Assembly (NCBI GenBank): GCA_964606415.1
Contig: CAZSGN010000136.1
Location: 1-7,410, forward strand
Source: CAZSGN01 sp964606415
GTDB lineage: Bacteria; Bacteroidota; Bacteroidia; Bacteroidales; JBBRXJ01
Length of the DNA: 7,410 nt
Direction of reading: 5' to 3'
Position 1 is the first letter of the stretch. Each line of letters starts with the position of its first letter. Position numbers and translations under genes: made by a program. Positions 1 through 6,912 of the stretch are shown in pieces. A model generated the notes under the pieces. The model did not search any database, had not been told where the DNA came from, and saw nothing but the letters and a program-made list of their open reading frames with translations.

Positions 1-1
1 C

Positions 2-772
2 CATATAGACAAAATGGCAGAGGCTGGCGTAGATGCTATTGTTATTGGTACTGCTCACGGGCACACTAAATCCGTGATTGATGATTTGAAGATAATCAAA
101 GAAAAATTTCCGGATATTGATGTCGTGGTGGGAAATATTGCAACTTCTGAAGCTGCCATACAATTGGTGAATGAAGGTGCTGATGCTGTAAAGGTTGGAA
201 TAGGGCCAGGTTCCATTTGTACTACCCGTGTGGTTGCAGGTGTAGGGGTTCCTCAGCTATCTGCGATCTTCGATGTGGCTGAGGCTCTCAGGGGTACCGA
301 AATACCACTGATTGCCGATGGTGGTATACGTTATTCGGGAGATCTTGTTAAAGCGATTGCTGCCGGAGCTAATTCAGTTATGATAGGCTCTATGTTTGCC
401 GGGGTAGAAGAATCACCGGGGGATACTATTATTTATAATGGACGTAAGTTTAAGGCATACCGCGGAATGGGCTCTGTTGAGGCTATGCATGATGGTTCCA
501 AAGACAGGTATTTTCAAAGTGAAGAGGAAGATATTAATAAATTAGTGCCGGAGGGAATCTCTGCAAGGGTGCCTTATAAAGGATTACTTTCTGAGGTCAT
601 CTACCAACTTATTGGTGGATTACGCTCCGGAATGGGGTACTGTGGCGCTCATGATATTGGTGCCTTGCAAAGAGCTAATTTTATCCGAATTACTGGCTCA
701 GGTGTTTTGGAAGGACACCCGCATGACGTAACGATTACCCGTGAAGCTCCCAATTATTCACGCGACCGATAA
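2..772 (+). CDS. guaB: IMP dehydrogenase, C-terminal part (5' end outside window)
   Basis: Cytoplasmic enzyme that oxidises IMP to XMP with NAD+, the committed step of GMP synthesis. The frame is open from base 2 and has no start in the window, so about 256 C-terminal residues are present; the full family length is near 490. The CBS pair and the first half of the barrel should lie upstream. Seen directly: the catalytic loop GPGSICTTR with the active-site Cys codon at 218-220; the IMP phosphate-binding segment DGGIRYSGD (Asp codon at 317-319) followed by GSMFAG; the YRGMGS motif; the flap Arg-Tyr pair in DRYFQ (506-511), known in this family to activate the hydrolytic water; then EGISARVPYKG. 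The C-terminus HPHDVTITREAPNYS is typical of bacterial IMPDH. All key residues in the visible part are intact. A Met at 14 begins a shorter open frame but is internal (HIDKMAEAGVD). The ppiC-type gene follows after 38 bases. Confidence 0.97.
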   Translation, partial: HIDKMAEAGVDAIVIGTAHGHTKSVIDDLKIIKEKFPDIDVVVGNIATSEAAIQLVNEGADAVKVGIGPGSICTTRVVAGVGVPQLSAIFDVAEALRGTEIPLIADGGIRYSGDLVKAIAAGANSVMIGSMFAGVEESPGDTIIYNGRKFKAYRGMGSVEAMHDGSKDRYFQSEEEDINKLVPEGISARVPYKGLLSEVIYQLIGGLRSGMGYCGAHDIGALQRANFIRITGSGVLEGHPHDVTITREAPNYSRDR

Positions 773-780
773 TATTTTTG
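773..780 (+). promoter_or_regulatory. Candidate Bacteroidota -7 promoter element (TATTTTTG)
   Basis: TATTTTTG matches the Bacteroidota -7 consensus TAnnTTTG and begins right after the guaB stop codon. Transcription from it would leave a leader of about 25 bases before the ATG at 811. No TTTG-like -33 element is visible at the expected 19-21 base spacing, so this is weak. The chaperone genes may instead be read through from guaB, or use both sources. Confidence 0.35.
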
Positions 781-810
781 TAGTACTAAAAACTTAATAA
801 ATTGTTCATT

Positions 811-2772
811 ATGTTTAAGAAAAACTGTTTTTTTATTTTTTTTATGATCATAAATGTCTCATTATTTGCTCAGAATACGGAAGCATTAATTGAGATCAAA
901 GGCCCGGAGGGAATAAAAGAAAAAGTTTCAAAAGATGAATTTTTACGTGTCTACCGGAAGAATAATGCCGGCGACAATGATAGACAAAAAAGTATTCAAA
1001 ATTATCTGGACCTTTTTGTTCGGTTTAAATTGAAAGTATTAGAAGCGCAGCGACTGGGTTATGATACTTTGTCTGATTTTAAAAATGAGTATATGCAGTA
1101 TCGTGATCAGTTAGCGAAACCTTATTTGTCTGATGAAGAAAGAAGGGAGGAGATGATCAAAAATGCTTATGAACGTATGAATAAGGAAGTAGCATTAGCT
1201 CATATTCTTTTTGAGGTAAAGTTTGATCAGGCTTCAGCCCAGGACACTCTTGATGCATGGAATAAAGCAATGAATGTGCGCAAGAAGATTAGAAAAGGAA
1301 AGTATGGTTTTGAAGAAGCTGCTGTTGAGTTTTCAGATGACCCCACGGTAAAGAAAAATCAAGGGAATCTTGGTTTTGTTACTGCATTTAAATTTCCCTA
1401 TCATTTTGAGAAAACAGCATTTAATTTAAAGCAAGATGAAATATCAATGCCTGTGAAAACCCAGTTTGGATATCATCTTATTAAAAAAAAGGATGAACGC
1501 CAGGCAAGGGGGCAAATCAAAATTAAGCACATATTAAAGGCAGTTCCCAAAAATATGCCCCAGGCGGGGAAAGATTCTATTGAAAATTTGGTTAAGCGTA
1601 TTCATGATAGTATCAGCAAGGATGTTTCTTTCGAATATATGGCCCGCAGATATTCAGATGACCGCAGAACCTCATCCCAGGGAGGTGAGTTGCCATGGTT
1701 TGGCGTAGGGCAGATGATTCCTGAATTTACCGAATTGGCTTTTTCCCTTGATGAGGATGGGGAGGTTTCTGAGCCCCGGAAAACATATATTGGCTGGCAC
1801 ATATTGAAGCGTGTAGGGCATAGGCCGGTGCCTTCTTTTGATCAGGCAAAAAAAGAGATTGAAAAAGCCATACAAAAGGGAGCGCAGGCTGATGTACTCA
1901 AGTCTTCCTTTAATCGCGGATTAAAAGAAGAATATGATTTTAAAATGAATAAAAAGCGATTAAGTAATGTCCTGAGTATGGTTGATAGTCAATTTCTTAA
2001 TCAGCCTGATTTCGTCTTTGATCAAGATGATTATGATCATGAAGTCATTTCTTTTGCTGATGTTGTTATTTCAGAATATGATTTATTGGAATACTTGCAT
2101 CAGAATAGAAATCAGATTAAAAAAAGAAGTAAAGGACAGCGAATGTTTGCCGGACAATTAATTGATCAATTGGCAGCACAAAGATTGGAGGAGTATGAAA
2201 AACAAAATCTGGAGAATCATTACGACGAGTTCAGGTTTCTTTCAAAAGAATACCGTGATGGGATTCTTCTTTTTAATATTATGAATGATAGTGTATGGAA
2301 TCTGGCTATCATGGACACTTCCGGAATCAGAGATTATTTCAGGGAGCATCAGGAACAATATATATCTGATTCTGTCCTGCATGTGGTTCAGGTTGATAAT
2401 CCTGATACTGGGAAAAATGATGACCAAATTAATCTTATACTTGAAAAATACGATCGTTTATCATTAATTAAAAAACAACTGACGGAGGTTGATTCCCTGA
2501 TTAATGTGCAGTTGAAGTATCTCGATCGTAAAGAAGCACAGAATGACTCAATTCCATGGGAAAGTGGTCTTGTCATTCATCGAAATGATAATAGAGTGAA
2601 CCGGGTATATAAAACTGTTGAGATTGGTGGCCCGCGAGAGAGAAAATTTGAGGAGGTGAGAGGTGAAGTTGTCTCTGATTACCAGGATTACCTGGAAGAA
2701 CAATGGATGAAATCTCTTGAGGAAAAATATGAAGTCATTGTAAATCAGGATCTTTTGGATTCGATTCAATAA
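811..2772 (+). CDS. Secreted PpiC/SurA-type peptidyl-prolyl isomerase with two parvulin domains
   Basis: Predicted periplasmic foldase of 653 residues, likely acting on outer-membrane or secreted proteins. It begins with a signal peptide (MFKKN, then a hydrophobic FFIFFMIINVSLF core ending in AQ). An N-terminal helical segment (about 25-125) resembles the SurA chaperone region. Parvulin domain 1 spans about 128-227 and domain 2 about 236-337. Both keep the two conserved histidines: AHILF (131) with YHLIK (222), and KHILK (240) with WHILK (330). They also keep the FSDD/YSDD and glycine-rich (QGNLGF, QGGELPWF) motifs, so both may be catalytic. Residues 338-653 match no domain I can name with certainty. 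They contain a pre-parvulin-like helix (DSVWNLAIMDTSGIRDYF, about 495-512) and the C-terminal EEVRGEVVSDYQDYLEEQW motif usual in these proteins. I chose ATG 811 because it gives a clean signal peptide; an in-frame TTG at 802 would add three residues. The next gene starts 8 bases after the stop. Confidence 0.92.
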   Translation: MFKKNCFFIFFMIINVSLFAQNTEALIEIKGPEGIKEKVSKDEFLRVYRKNNAGDNDRQKSIQNYLDLFVRFKLKVLEAQRLGYDTLSDFKNEYMQYRDQLAKPYLSDEERREEMIKNAYERMNKEVALAHILFEVKFDQASAQDTLDAWNKAMNVRKKIRKGKYGFEEAAVEFSDDPTVKKNQGNLGFVTAFKFPYHFEKTAFNLKQDEISMPVKTQFGYHLIKKKDERQARGQIKIKHILKAVPKNMPQAGKDSIENLVKRIHDSISKDVSFEYMARRYSDDRRTSSQGGELPWFGVGQMIPEFTELAFSLDEDGEVSEPRKTYIGWHILKRVGHRPVPSFDQAKKEIEKAIQKGAQADVLKSSFNRGLKEEYDFKMNKKRLSNVLSMVDSQFLNQPDFVFDQDDYDHEVISFADVVISEYDLLEYLHQNRNQIKKRSKGQRMFAGQLIDQLAAQRLEEYEKQNLENHYDEFRFLSKEYRDGILLFNIMNDSVWNLAIMDTSGIRDYFREHQEQYISDSVLHVVQVDNPDTGKNDDQINLILEKYDRLSLIKKQLTEVDSLINVQLKYLDRKEAQNDSIPWESGLVIHRNDNRVNRVYKTVEIGGPRERKFEEVRGEVVSDYQDYLEEQWMKSLEEKYEVIVNQDLLDSIQ

Positions 2773-2780
2773 ATAGCTAT

Positions 2781-3632
2781 ATGAGCAGGATGATATTATT
2801 TATTTTGATTACATTTCTTTTGAGTCAATGTGATCAAATTCGTTTGAACAAGAATGAAGGACAGACTCCAGTGGCAAAAGTGGATGATAAATATTTGTAT
2901 CTGGAGGAGATGGAAAATATTTTTCCAGACAATGTAACGGAGAAGGATAGTATTGATATGGCTAATAAGTTCATTGAGAAATGGACTAAAAAGCAATTAT
3001 TGCTTGAAAAAGCAAATCTTAATCTTCCACAGGAGCAAAAAGATGTTTCAAGAAAAATTGAAGATTACCGAGCTTCTCTTTTGATTTATCGGTATGAGGA
3101 TTTGCTTATTGATGAGAAGATGGATACTGCTGTTAATCAGCAACAAATTAAAGAATATTATAGGGAATATAAAGATAATTTCAGGCTTAAGGAAACCATT
3201 ATTATGCCTGTTTATGCAAAGATTCCAAAGTCAGCACCTGACATTGATGAGGTTTTGGATATGTATAGTTCCGATGAAGAGGAGGATGTGAATAAAATGA
3301 TTGATTATTGCAATCAGTATGCCTATGAATTTGATTATTGTGATAACAAATGGCTCTCTTTTGATGTTTTGCAAAATGTCTTACCAGAGAAAATTGAGGA
3401 GGCAGACAGATTTTTGAAAAAACATGCGTTTTTTCAAATGCAGGATTCTTTGAATTATTATCTTGTGCGACTGATTAATATTAAAGTCAAGGGTGAGGTT
3501 GCTCCAATGACTTATGTGCAGTCAGATATACGTTCAATTATATTAAATAAAAGGCGCATTGAATTTATAAAAAATATCGAGAATGAAATCTACAAAAAGG
3601 CAAGGGAACAAAATAAAGTCGAAATTTATTAA
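2781..3632 (+). CDS. Probable lipoprotein with SurA-like N-terminus and degenerate parvulin region
   Basis: A 283-residue protein between two recognisable isomerase genes, probably a non-catalytic periplasmic chaperone of the SurA/PpiC type. The N-terminus (MSRMILFILITFLLSQC) looks like a lipoprotein signal with Cys17 as the lipidation site, although Gln at -1 is unusual for a lipobox. Residues 30-135 have the SurA_N pattern: VAKVDDKYLYLEEM, a long amphipathic helical stretch, then NQQQIKEYYREYKDNFRLKE, the usual lead into a parvulin domain. Where the first parvulin histidine motif belongs it reads MPVYAKIP, and the end of the region reads YYLVRLINI; the only histidine in the protein (215) is not in a catalytic motif. 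Isomerase activity is therefore unlikely. The C-terminus (ILNKRRIEFIKNIENEIYKKA) is typical of the family in Bacteroidota. The ATG follows the previous stop by 8 bases, and the last 50 bases overlap the surA start. Family placement rests on motif pattern and context. Confidence 0.8.
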   Translation: MSRMILFILITFLLSQCDQIRLNKNEGQTPVAKVDDKYLYLEEMENIFPDNVTEKDSIDMANKFIEKWTKKQLLLEKANLNLPQEQKDVSRKIEDYRASLLIYRYEDLLIDEKMDTAVNQQQIKEYYREYKDNFRLKETIIMPVYAKIPKSAPDIDEVLDMYSSDEEEDVNKMIDYCNQYAYEFDYCDNKWLSFDVLQNVLPEKIEEADRFLKKHAFFQMQDSLNYYLVRLINIKVKGEVAPMTYVQSDIRSIILNKRRIEFIKNIENEIYKKAREQNKVEIY

Positions 3633-4995
3633 ACTTTTAATTATTGCTTTAGTCTACTTACCTTATGGCTCTTTTGGGCAGGATGGAGAAAATAACCCTG
3701 GTAATGATGATAATATACTGGATCAAATTGTTGCTGTTGTTGGAGACGAAGTAATATTGCATTCGGAAATAGAGCAACAATTTTTGCAGTTTAAATCGCA
3801 GGGAAAATCAGGGCCTGAATCTAAACTAAAATGCCAGATATTTGAGGATTATCTGCTTCAGAAATTAATGGTTAATCAGGCAGAGCGAGACAGTATTACT
3901 GTTAGTCCTGCACAGGTAGAAATGCAATTGGATGAGCGATTGAATTATTTCATTGACAGGATAGGCTCCAGAAAACAACTTGAGAATTATTTTAATAAAA
4001 GCATCCCCCAGATTAAAAATGATTTTCGAACAATGATCCATGAACAACTACTGATGCAGAAAGTGCAATCTGAAATTACTTCTGACGCATCAGCAACACC
4101 ATCTGAAATCCGTCAGTTTTTTGATGAATTGCATGAGGATAGTATTCCTTATGTCGAATCTGAAATACAGTATCGGGAGCTGGTTATTTATCCTAATTAT
4201 AGCGAAGAAGCTATTGAAAAGGTTAAAAATAGATTGAAAGAACTCAGGCAACGTGTGCTTGATAATGAAAAGCAATTCAAAACCCTGGCCGTGCTTTATT
4301 CACAAGGGCCTTCAGCATCTAAGGGAGGAGAAATTGGGTTTTCTGGTAAAGGAAATCTGGCTAAAAATTATGCCGATGCTGCATTTAAATTACAAGAGGG
4401 CGCGGTTTCAAATGTTGTTGAAACAGAATTTGGTTTTCATATTATTCAGTTGATTGATAGAAGAGGGGATAAAGTGAATACTCGCCATATTCTTATGAAA
4501 CCTGAGTTGAATGCCGACTCTATTCAAAAGTCTGTTGATCAGCTTAAAGAGATTAAAAAGGATATATTGAATACTGACACACTCCGTTTTGCTGATGCGG
4601 CTAAATATTATAGTCAAAATAAAGATACGAGAAAAAATGGGGGACTGGTTTATGACAAAGCTTCGGGGAATTCAAGTTTTACCATAGAAGATCTGCCTTC
4701 GGAAGATTATTCCCGGATAAAAGACATGGATGTTGGAGAGATATCTGAACCATACGAAGCAAAAGATGAAAATAATAAGCCGCTGTATAAAATTATCTTT
4801 TTGGAATCCCGGTCAGAGCCTCATAAGGCGAATCTTGAAGATGATTATGATTTGATAAGCCAGATGGCAGAAGCCCAAAAAAAACAAGAATTACTGGATA
4901 ACTGGGTTCGCAAACAACTCAGATCAATTTATGTCCATGTAAATAAAGGATATCAATCTTGTGATTTTCATTATCAGGGATGGATTCAGGATTAA
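3583..4995 (+). CDS. surA: SurA-type periplasmic chaperone / peptidyl-prolyl isomerase
   Basis: Predicted periplasmic chaperone that escorts unfolded outer-membrane proteins towards the BAM complex. The 470-residue length is close to SurA of other phyla (about 430). It has a signal peptide with a long basic n-region (about 1-17) and the hydrophobic core LLIIALVYLPYGSFG. The SurA N-terminal domain begins at about 45 (LDQIVAVVGDEVILHSEIE, the family signature) and runs to about 175. Parvulin 1 covers about 194-293 and ends in GFHIIQLIDRR with His286, but its first histidine motif is replaced by QYRELVI. Parvulin 2 covers about 298-408; it begins NTRHILMKPE with His302, but its closing motif is YKIIFLESR without histidine. 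The C-terminus has CDFHYQGWI. No other ATG occurs in frame until about residue 95, which supports the overlapping start at 3583 and suggests translational coupling to the upstream gene. The OstA-like gene follows after 24 bases. Confidence 0.93.
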   Translation: MKSTKRQGNKIKSKFIKLLIIALVYLPYGSFGQDGENNPGNDDNILDQIVAVVGDEVILHSEIEQQFLQFKSQGKSGPESKLKCQIFEDYLLQKLMVNQAERDSITVSPAQVEMQLDERLNYFIDRIGSRKQLENYFNKSIPQIKNDFRTMIHEQLLMQKVQSEITSDASATPSEIRQFFDELHEDSIPYVESEIQYRELVIYPNYSEEAIEKVKNRLKELRQRVLDNEKQFKTLAVLYSQGPSASKGGEIGFSGKGNLAKNYADAAFKLQEGAVSNVVETEFGFHIIQLIDRRGDKVNTRHILMKPELNADSIQKSVDQLKEIKKDILNTDTLRFADAAKYYSQNKDTRKNGGLVYDKASGNSSFTIEDLPSEDYSRIKDMDVGEISEPYEAKDENNKPLYKIIFLESRSEPHKANLEDDYDLISQMAEAQKKQELLDNWVRKQLRSIYVHVNKGYQSCDFHYQGWIQD

Positions 4996-5019
4996 CTGAC
5001 TTTTTTTTAAAATGTCAAA

Positions 5020-6618
5020 ATGAGTATCGCCATTAATCGTCAGATTCTTTTTGTTTTATTATTTATTTTTTCGTTGGAATTTATTTTTCAGGGCGGGATT
5101 ATTCTACTTGCGCAGTCTGATGAGCGTCAGATTCAATTCGAGGCCAATATGGTTGAGGTCAGCAAAAATATTGCACCGGATGCCAAACGTTTAATTGGCA
5201 ATGTTGTGTTTAAACATAAAGGTGCTGTTATGAATTGTGATAGCGCTTATTTTTATTCAGACAGGAATGCACTTGATGCTTTTGGGAATGTTTTTATTAA
5301 CCAGGGGGACAGTTTATTGTTGCATGCAGACCTTGCTGAGTATGATGGACGTACCCAAATGGCCAGGGCTAGAGATGATGTTAAGTTAACGGACAAGGAT
5401 GAAGGTGGCGAGACGGTTCTGAATAGCGAGTTTCTGGATTTTGATATGTCCGGGAATGTTGGTTTCTATGAAGATGGGGGGGAGGTTTTAAATGGTGGTA
5501 ATCGGTTGATTAGCCGCAAAGGATATTATTATGCTAATGAAGATCTTTATTTTTTTAAAGATTCGGTGCGAATTTTCACAGATAATTATATTATTTACTC
5601 AGATACTTTAAAGTACCATACTCAAAATCGTGTTGCTTTTTTCTTTGGCCCGACTGAAATAGTCGGGGATAGTAATTATATCTATTGCGAAAATGGATGG
5701 TATAATACCGATAATGACCAGGCACAGTTTAGTAAGAATGCTTTTCTGATTAATGATGATCAGAAATTGATGGGTGATAGTCTTTTTTATGACAGGCAGA
5801 AGGCTTTTGGCGAGGCTTTTAATAACGTTAGCCTGGTTGACACAACCAAAGATGTATTGATCTCTGGTCATTATGGTATTTTTAATGAGCGTTCTATGCA
5901 AGGGTATGTGACAGATAGTGCTCTTTTTATTCAAATCCAGGGGGAAGATTCATTGTTTGTTCATGGAGATACGCTTTGGTCTGTTACTGATTCCCTCGTT
6001 AATGATAGTATGGATATTGAATATCGTATTATCAAAGCATTTCATCATGTTAAAATTTTTCGTGAAGATATACAGGGAAAATGCGATTCTTTAACCTATT
6101 CAACTTATGACTCGATTTTTCGTATGTTTGAAAAACCTGCCCTGTGGACAGAGAACAATCAACTCACGGCCGAATATATTGAGATGTATTCCGGAAATAG
6201 TCGCATTGATTCAGTGAAAATGTATGAGTCTTCCTTCATTATCTCGGAAGAAGATTCTGCCAGGTTTAGTCAGATAAAAGGCCGAAATATGATTGGTTAT
6301 TTTCGGGATAATGATTTGCGGGAAATTTGGGTCTTTGGTAATGGTGAGACTGTTTATTATCCAAAGGACGATGATGAAATGATGGGGGTTAATAAGGCAA
6401 CCAGCAGTAATATGTTAATACGCCTGAAAGAAGAAAAAATCAGTAAAATTAAATTTATTAATCAGCCGGAGGCGGTGTTTATGTCGCTGGAAGATGCCGA
6501 CTCCGAAAACTTGATACTCTCAGGCTTTGATTGGCTAGCACCAGTTTGGCGCCCAATGTCGTGGCGTGATGTGTTTATATGGGTTGATCATCCGGGGCAA
6601 GCTCCGGCAGAACGCTAA
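5020..6618 (+). CDS. OstA/LptA-like periplasmic protein with about twelve repeats
   Basis: A 532-residue exported protein of the OstA-like family of Bacteroidota, related to LptA and to the N-terminal domain of LptD, which carry LPS across the periplasm in a beta-jellyroll groove. A role in LPS or lipooligosaccharide transport is inferred from that relationship. Residues 1-32 form a hydrophobic signal sequence ending LLAQ. Residues 37-65 (IQFEANMVEVSKN, then RLIGNVVFKHKG) show the usual start of an OstA domain. From about 71 to 445 a unit of about 30 residues recurs (starts near 71, 100, 133, 163, 191, 220, 250, 280, 312, 351, 382 and 419), each with a D-S/T-x-x-Y/F core and then a G-N-V-like turn. 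It is far longer than LptA (about 185 residues). No C-terminal LptD barrel is present, since the protein ends soon after the repeats. The ATG lies 24 bases after the surA stop, and a terminator overlaps the 3' end. Confidence 0.88.
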   Translation: MSIAINRQILFVLLFIFSLEFIFQGGIILLAQSDERQIQFEANMVEVSKNIAPDAKRLIGNVVFKHKGAVMNCDSAYFYSDRNALDAFGNVFINQGDSLLLHADLAEYDGRTQMARARDDVKLTDKDEGGETVLNSEFLDFDMSGNVGFYEDGGEVLNGGNRLISRKGYYYANEDLYFFKDSVRIFTDNYIIYSDTLKYHTQNRVAFFFGPTEIVGDSNYIYCENGWYNTDNDQAQFSKNAFLINDDQKLMGDSLFYDRQKAFGEAFNNVSLVDTTKDVLISGHYGIFNERSMQGYVTDSALFIQIQGEDSLFVHGDTLWSVTDSLVNDSMDIEYRIIKAFHHVKIFREDIQGKCDSLTYSTYDSIFRMFEKPALWTENNQLTAEYIEMYSGNSRIDSVKMYESSFIISEEDSARFSQIKGRNMIGYFRDNDLREIWVFGNGETVYYPKDDDEMMGVNKATSSNMLIRLKEEKISKIKFINQPEAVFMSLEDADSENLILSGFDWLAPVWRPMSWRDVFIWVDHPGQAPAER

Positions 6619-6646
6619 CGGAAATAGCCGGATTGATCAGTTTTGT
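6584..6646 (+). terminator. Probable intrinsic terminator of the guaB-OstA-like gene run
   Basis: TGATCATCCGG (6585-6595) pairs with CCGGATTGATCA (6628-6639) with one bulged base, enclosing a 32-base loop. The run TTTTGTT (6641-6647) follows at once, as expected for a plus-strand terminator. The left arm and the stop codon lie inside the end of the OstA-like gene. A smaller competing hairpin, CCGGGG-CAAG-CTCCGG (6592-6607), uses the same left CCGG. There is no T-run on the minus-strand side, so it looks one-directional. The large loop makes folding strength uncertain. Confidence 0.55.
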
Positions 6647-6654
6647 TAATATTA

Positions 6655-6876
6655 TCAGTACTCATCTTCATTAAAGAAGAAATCATCTTTACTGGGATAA
6701 TCCGGCCAAATATCTTCGATGCTTTCGTAGACTTCACCATCATCCTCTATTTCCTGAAGATTTTCAATCACTTCTAACGGGGCGCCTGAACGAATAGCAT
6801 AATCAATCAATTCTTCTTTGGTCGCAGGCCACGGGGCGTCTTCAAGTTTTGATGCCAATTCCAAGGTCCAATACAT
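6655..6876 (-). CDS. DUF2795 small acidic protein
   Basis: A 73-residue cytoplasmic protein of unknown function, recognised as the DUF2795 family that is strongly conserved in Bacteroidota. Seen directly: MYWTLELASKLEDAPWPATK at the start, a predicted helix-turn-helix-like middle (EELIDYAIRSGAPLEVIENL), and a tail rich in acidic and aromatic residues (EDIWPDYPSKDDFFFNEDEY). Twenty-two Asp/Glu against four Lys/Arg give a net charge near -18. There is no signal peptide or membrane segment. The ATG (complement of 6874-6876) is the only sensible start and matches the usual family N-terminus as I recall it. The leader is A-rich with no clear Shine-Dalgarno. The gene converges on the OstA-like gene with 36 bases between stops, and lies 53 bases downstream of the adenosyltransferase on the same strand. 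A candidate promoter sits in that gap, so it may be transcribed alone. Confidence 0.9.
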   Translation of the reverse strand: MYWTLELASKLEDAPWPATKEELIDYAIRSGAPLEVIENLQEIEDDGEVYESIEDIWPDYPSKDDFFFNEDEY

Positions 6877-6912
6877 ATTTCTATTCTTTTTACAGGGTTA
6901 ACTCAAAGCGTG

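Noticed and set aside
740..762. CGTGAA / TTCACG inverted repeat at the end of guaB as a terminator
   Set aside because: The stem is only six pairs with an 11-base loop, lies inside the coding sequence, and the T-run (775-779) is more than ten bases downstream. The T-run is better explained as part of a possible -7 element.
802..810. TTG start at 802 for the PpiC-type gene
   Set aside because: The ATG at 811 gives a standard Lys-containing signal peptide; the extra three residues (MFI) add hydrophobic residues before the basic n-region.
5001..5008. T8 run between surA and the OstA-like gene as an intrinsic terminator
   Set aside because: No GC-rich stem precedes it, and the downstream gene starts 11 bases later in the same direction.
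5608..5934. 108-residue open frame on the minus strand inside the OstA-like gene
   Set aside because: It lies wholly antisense to a well-supported repeat protein, has no recognisable motif, and the sense frame carries the regular repeats. Treated as a shadow frame.
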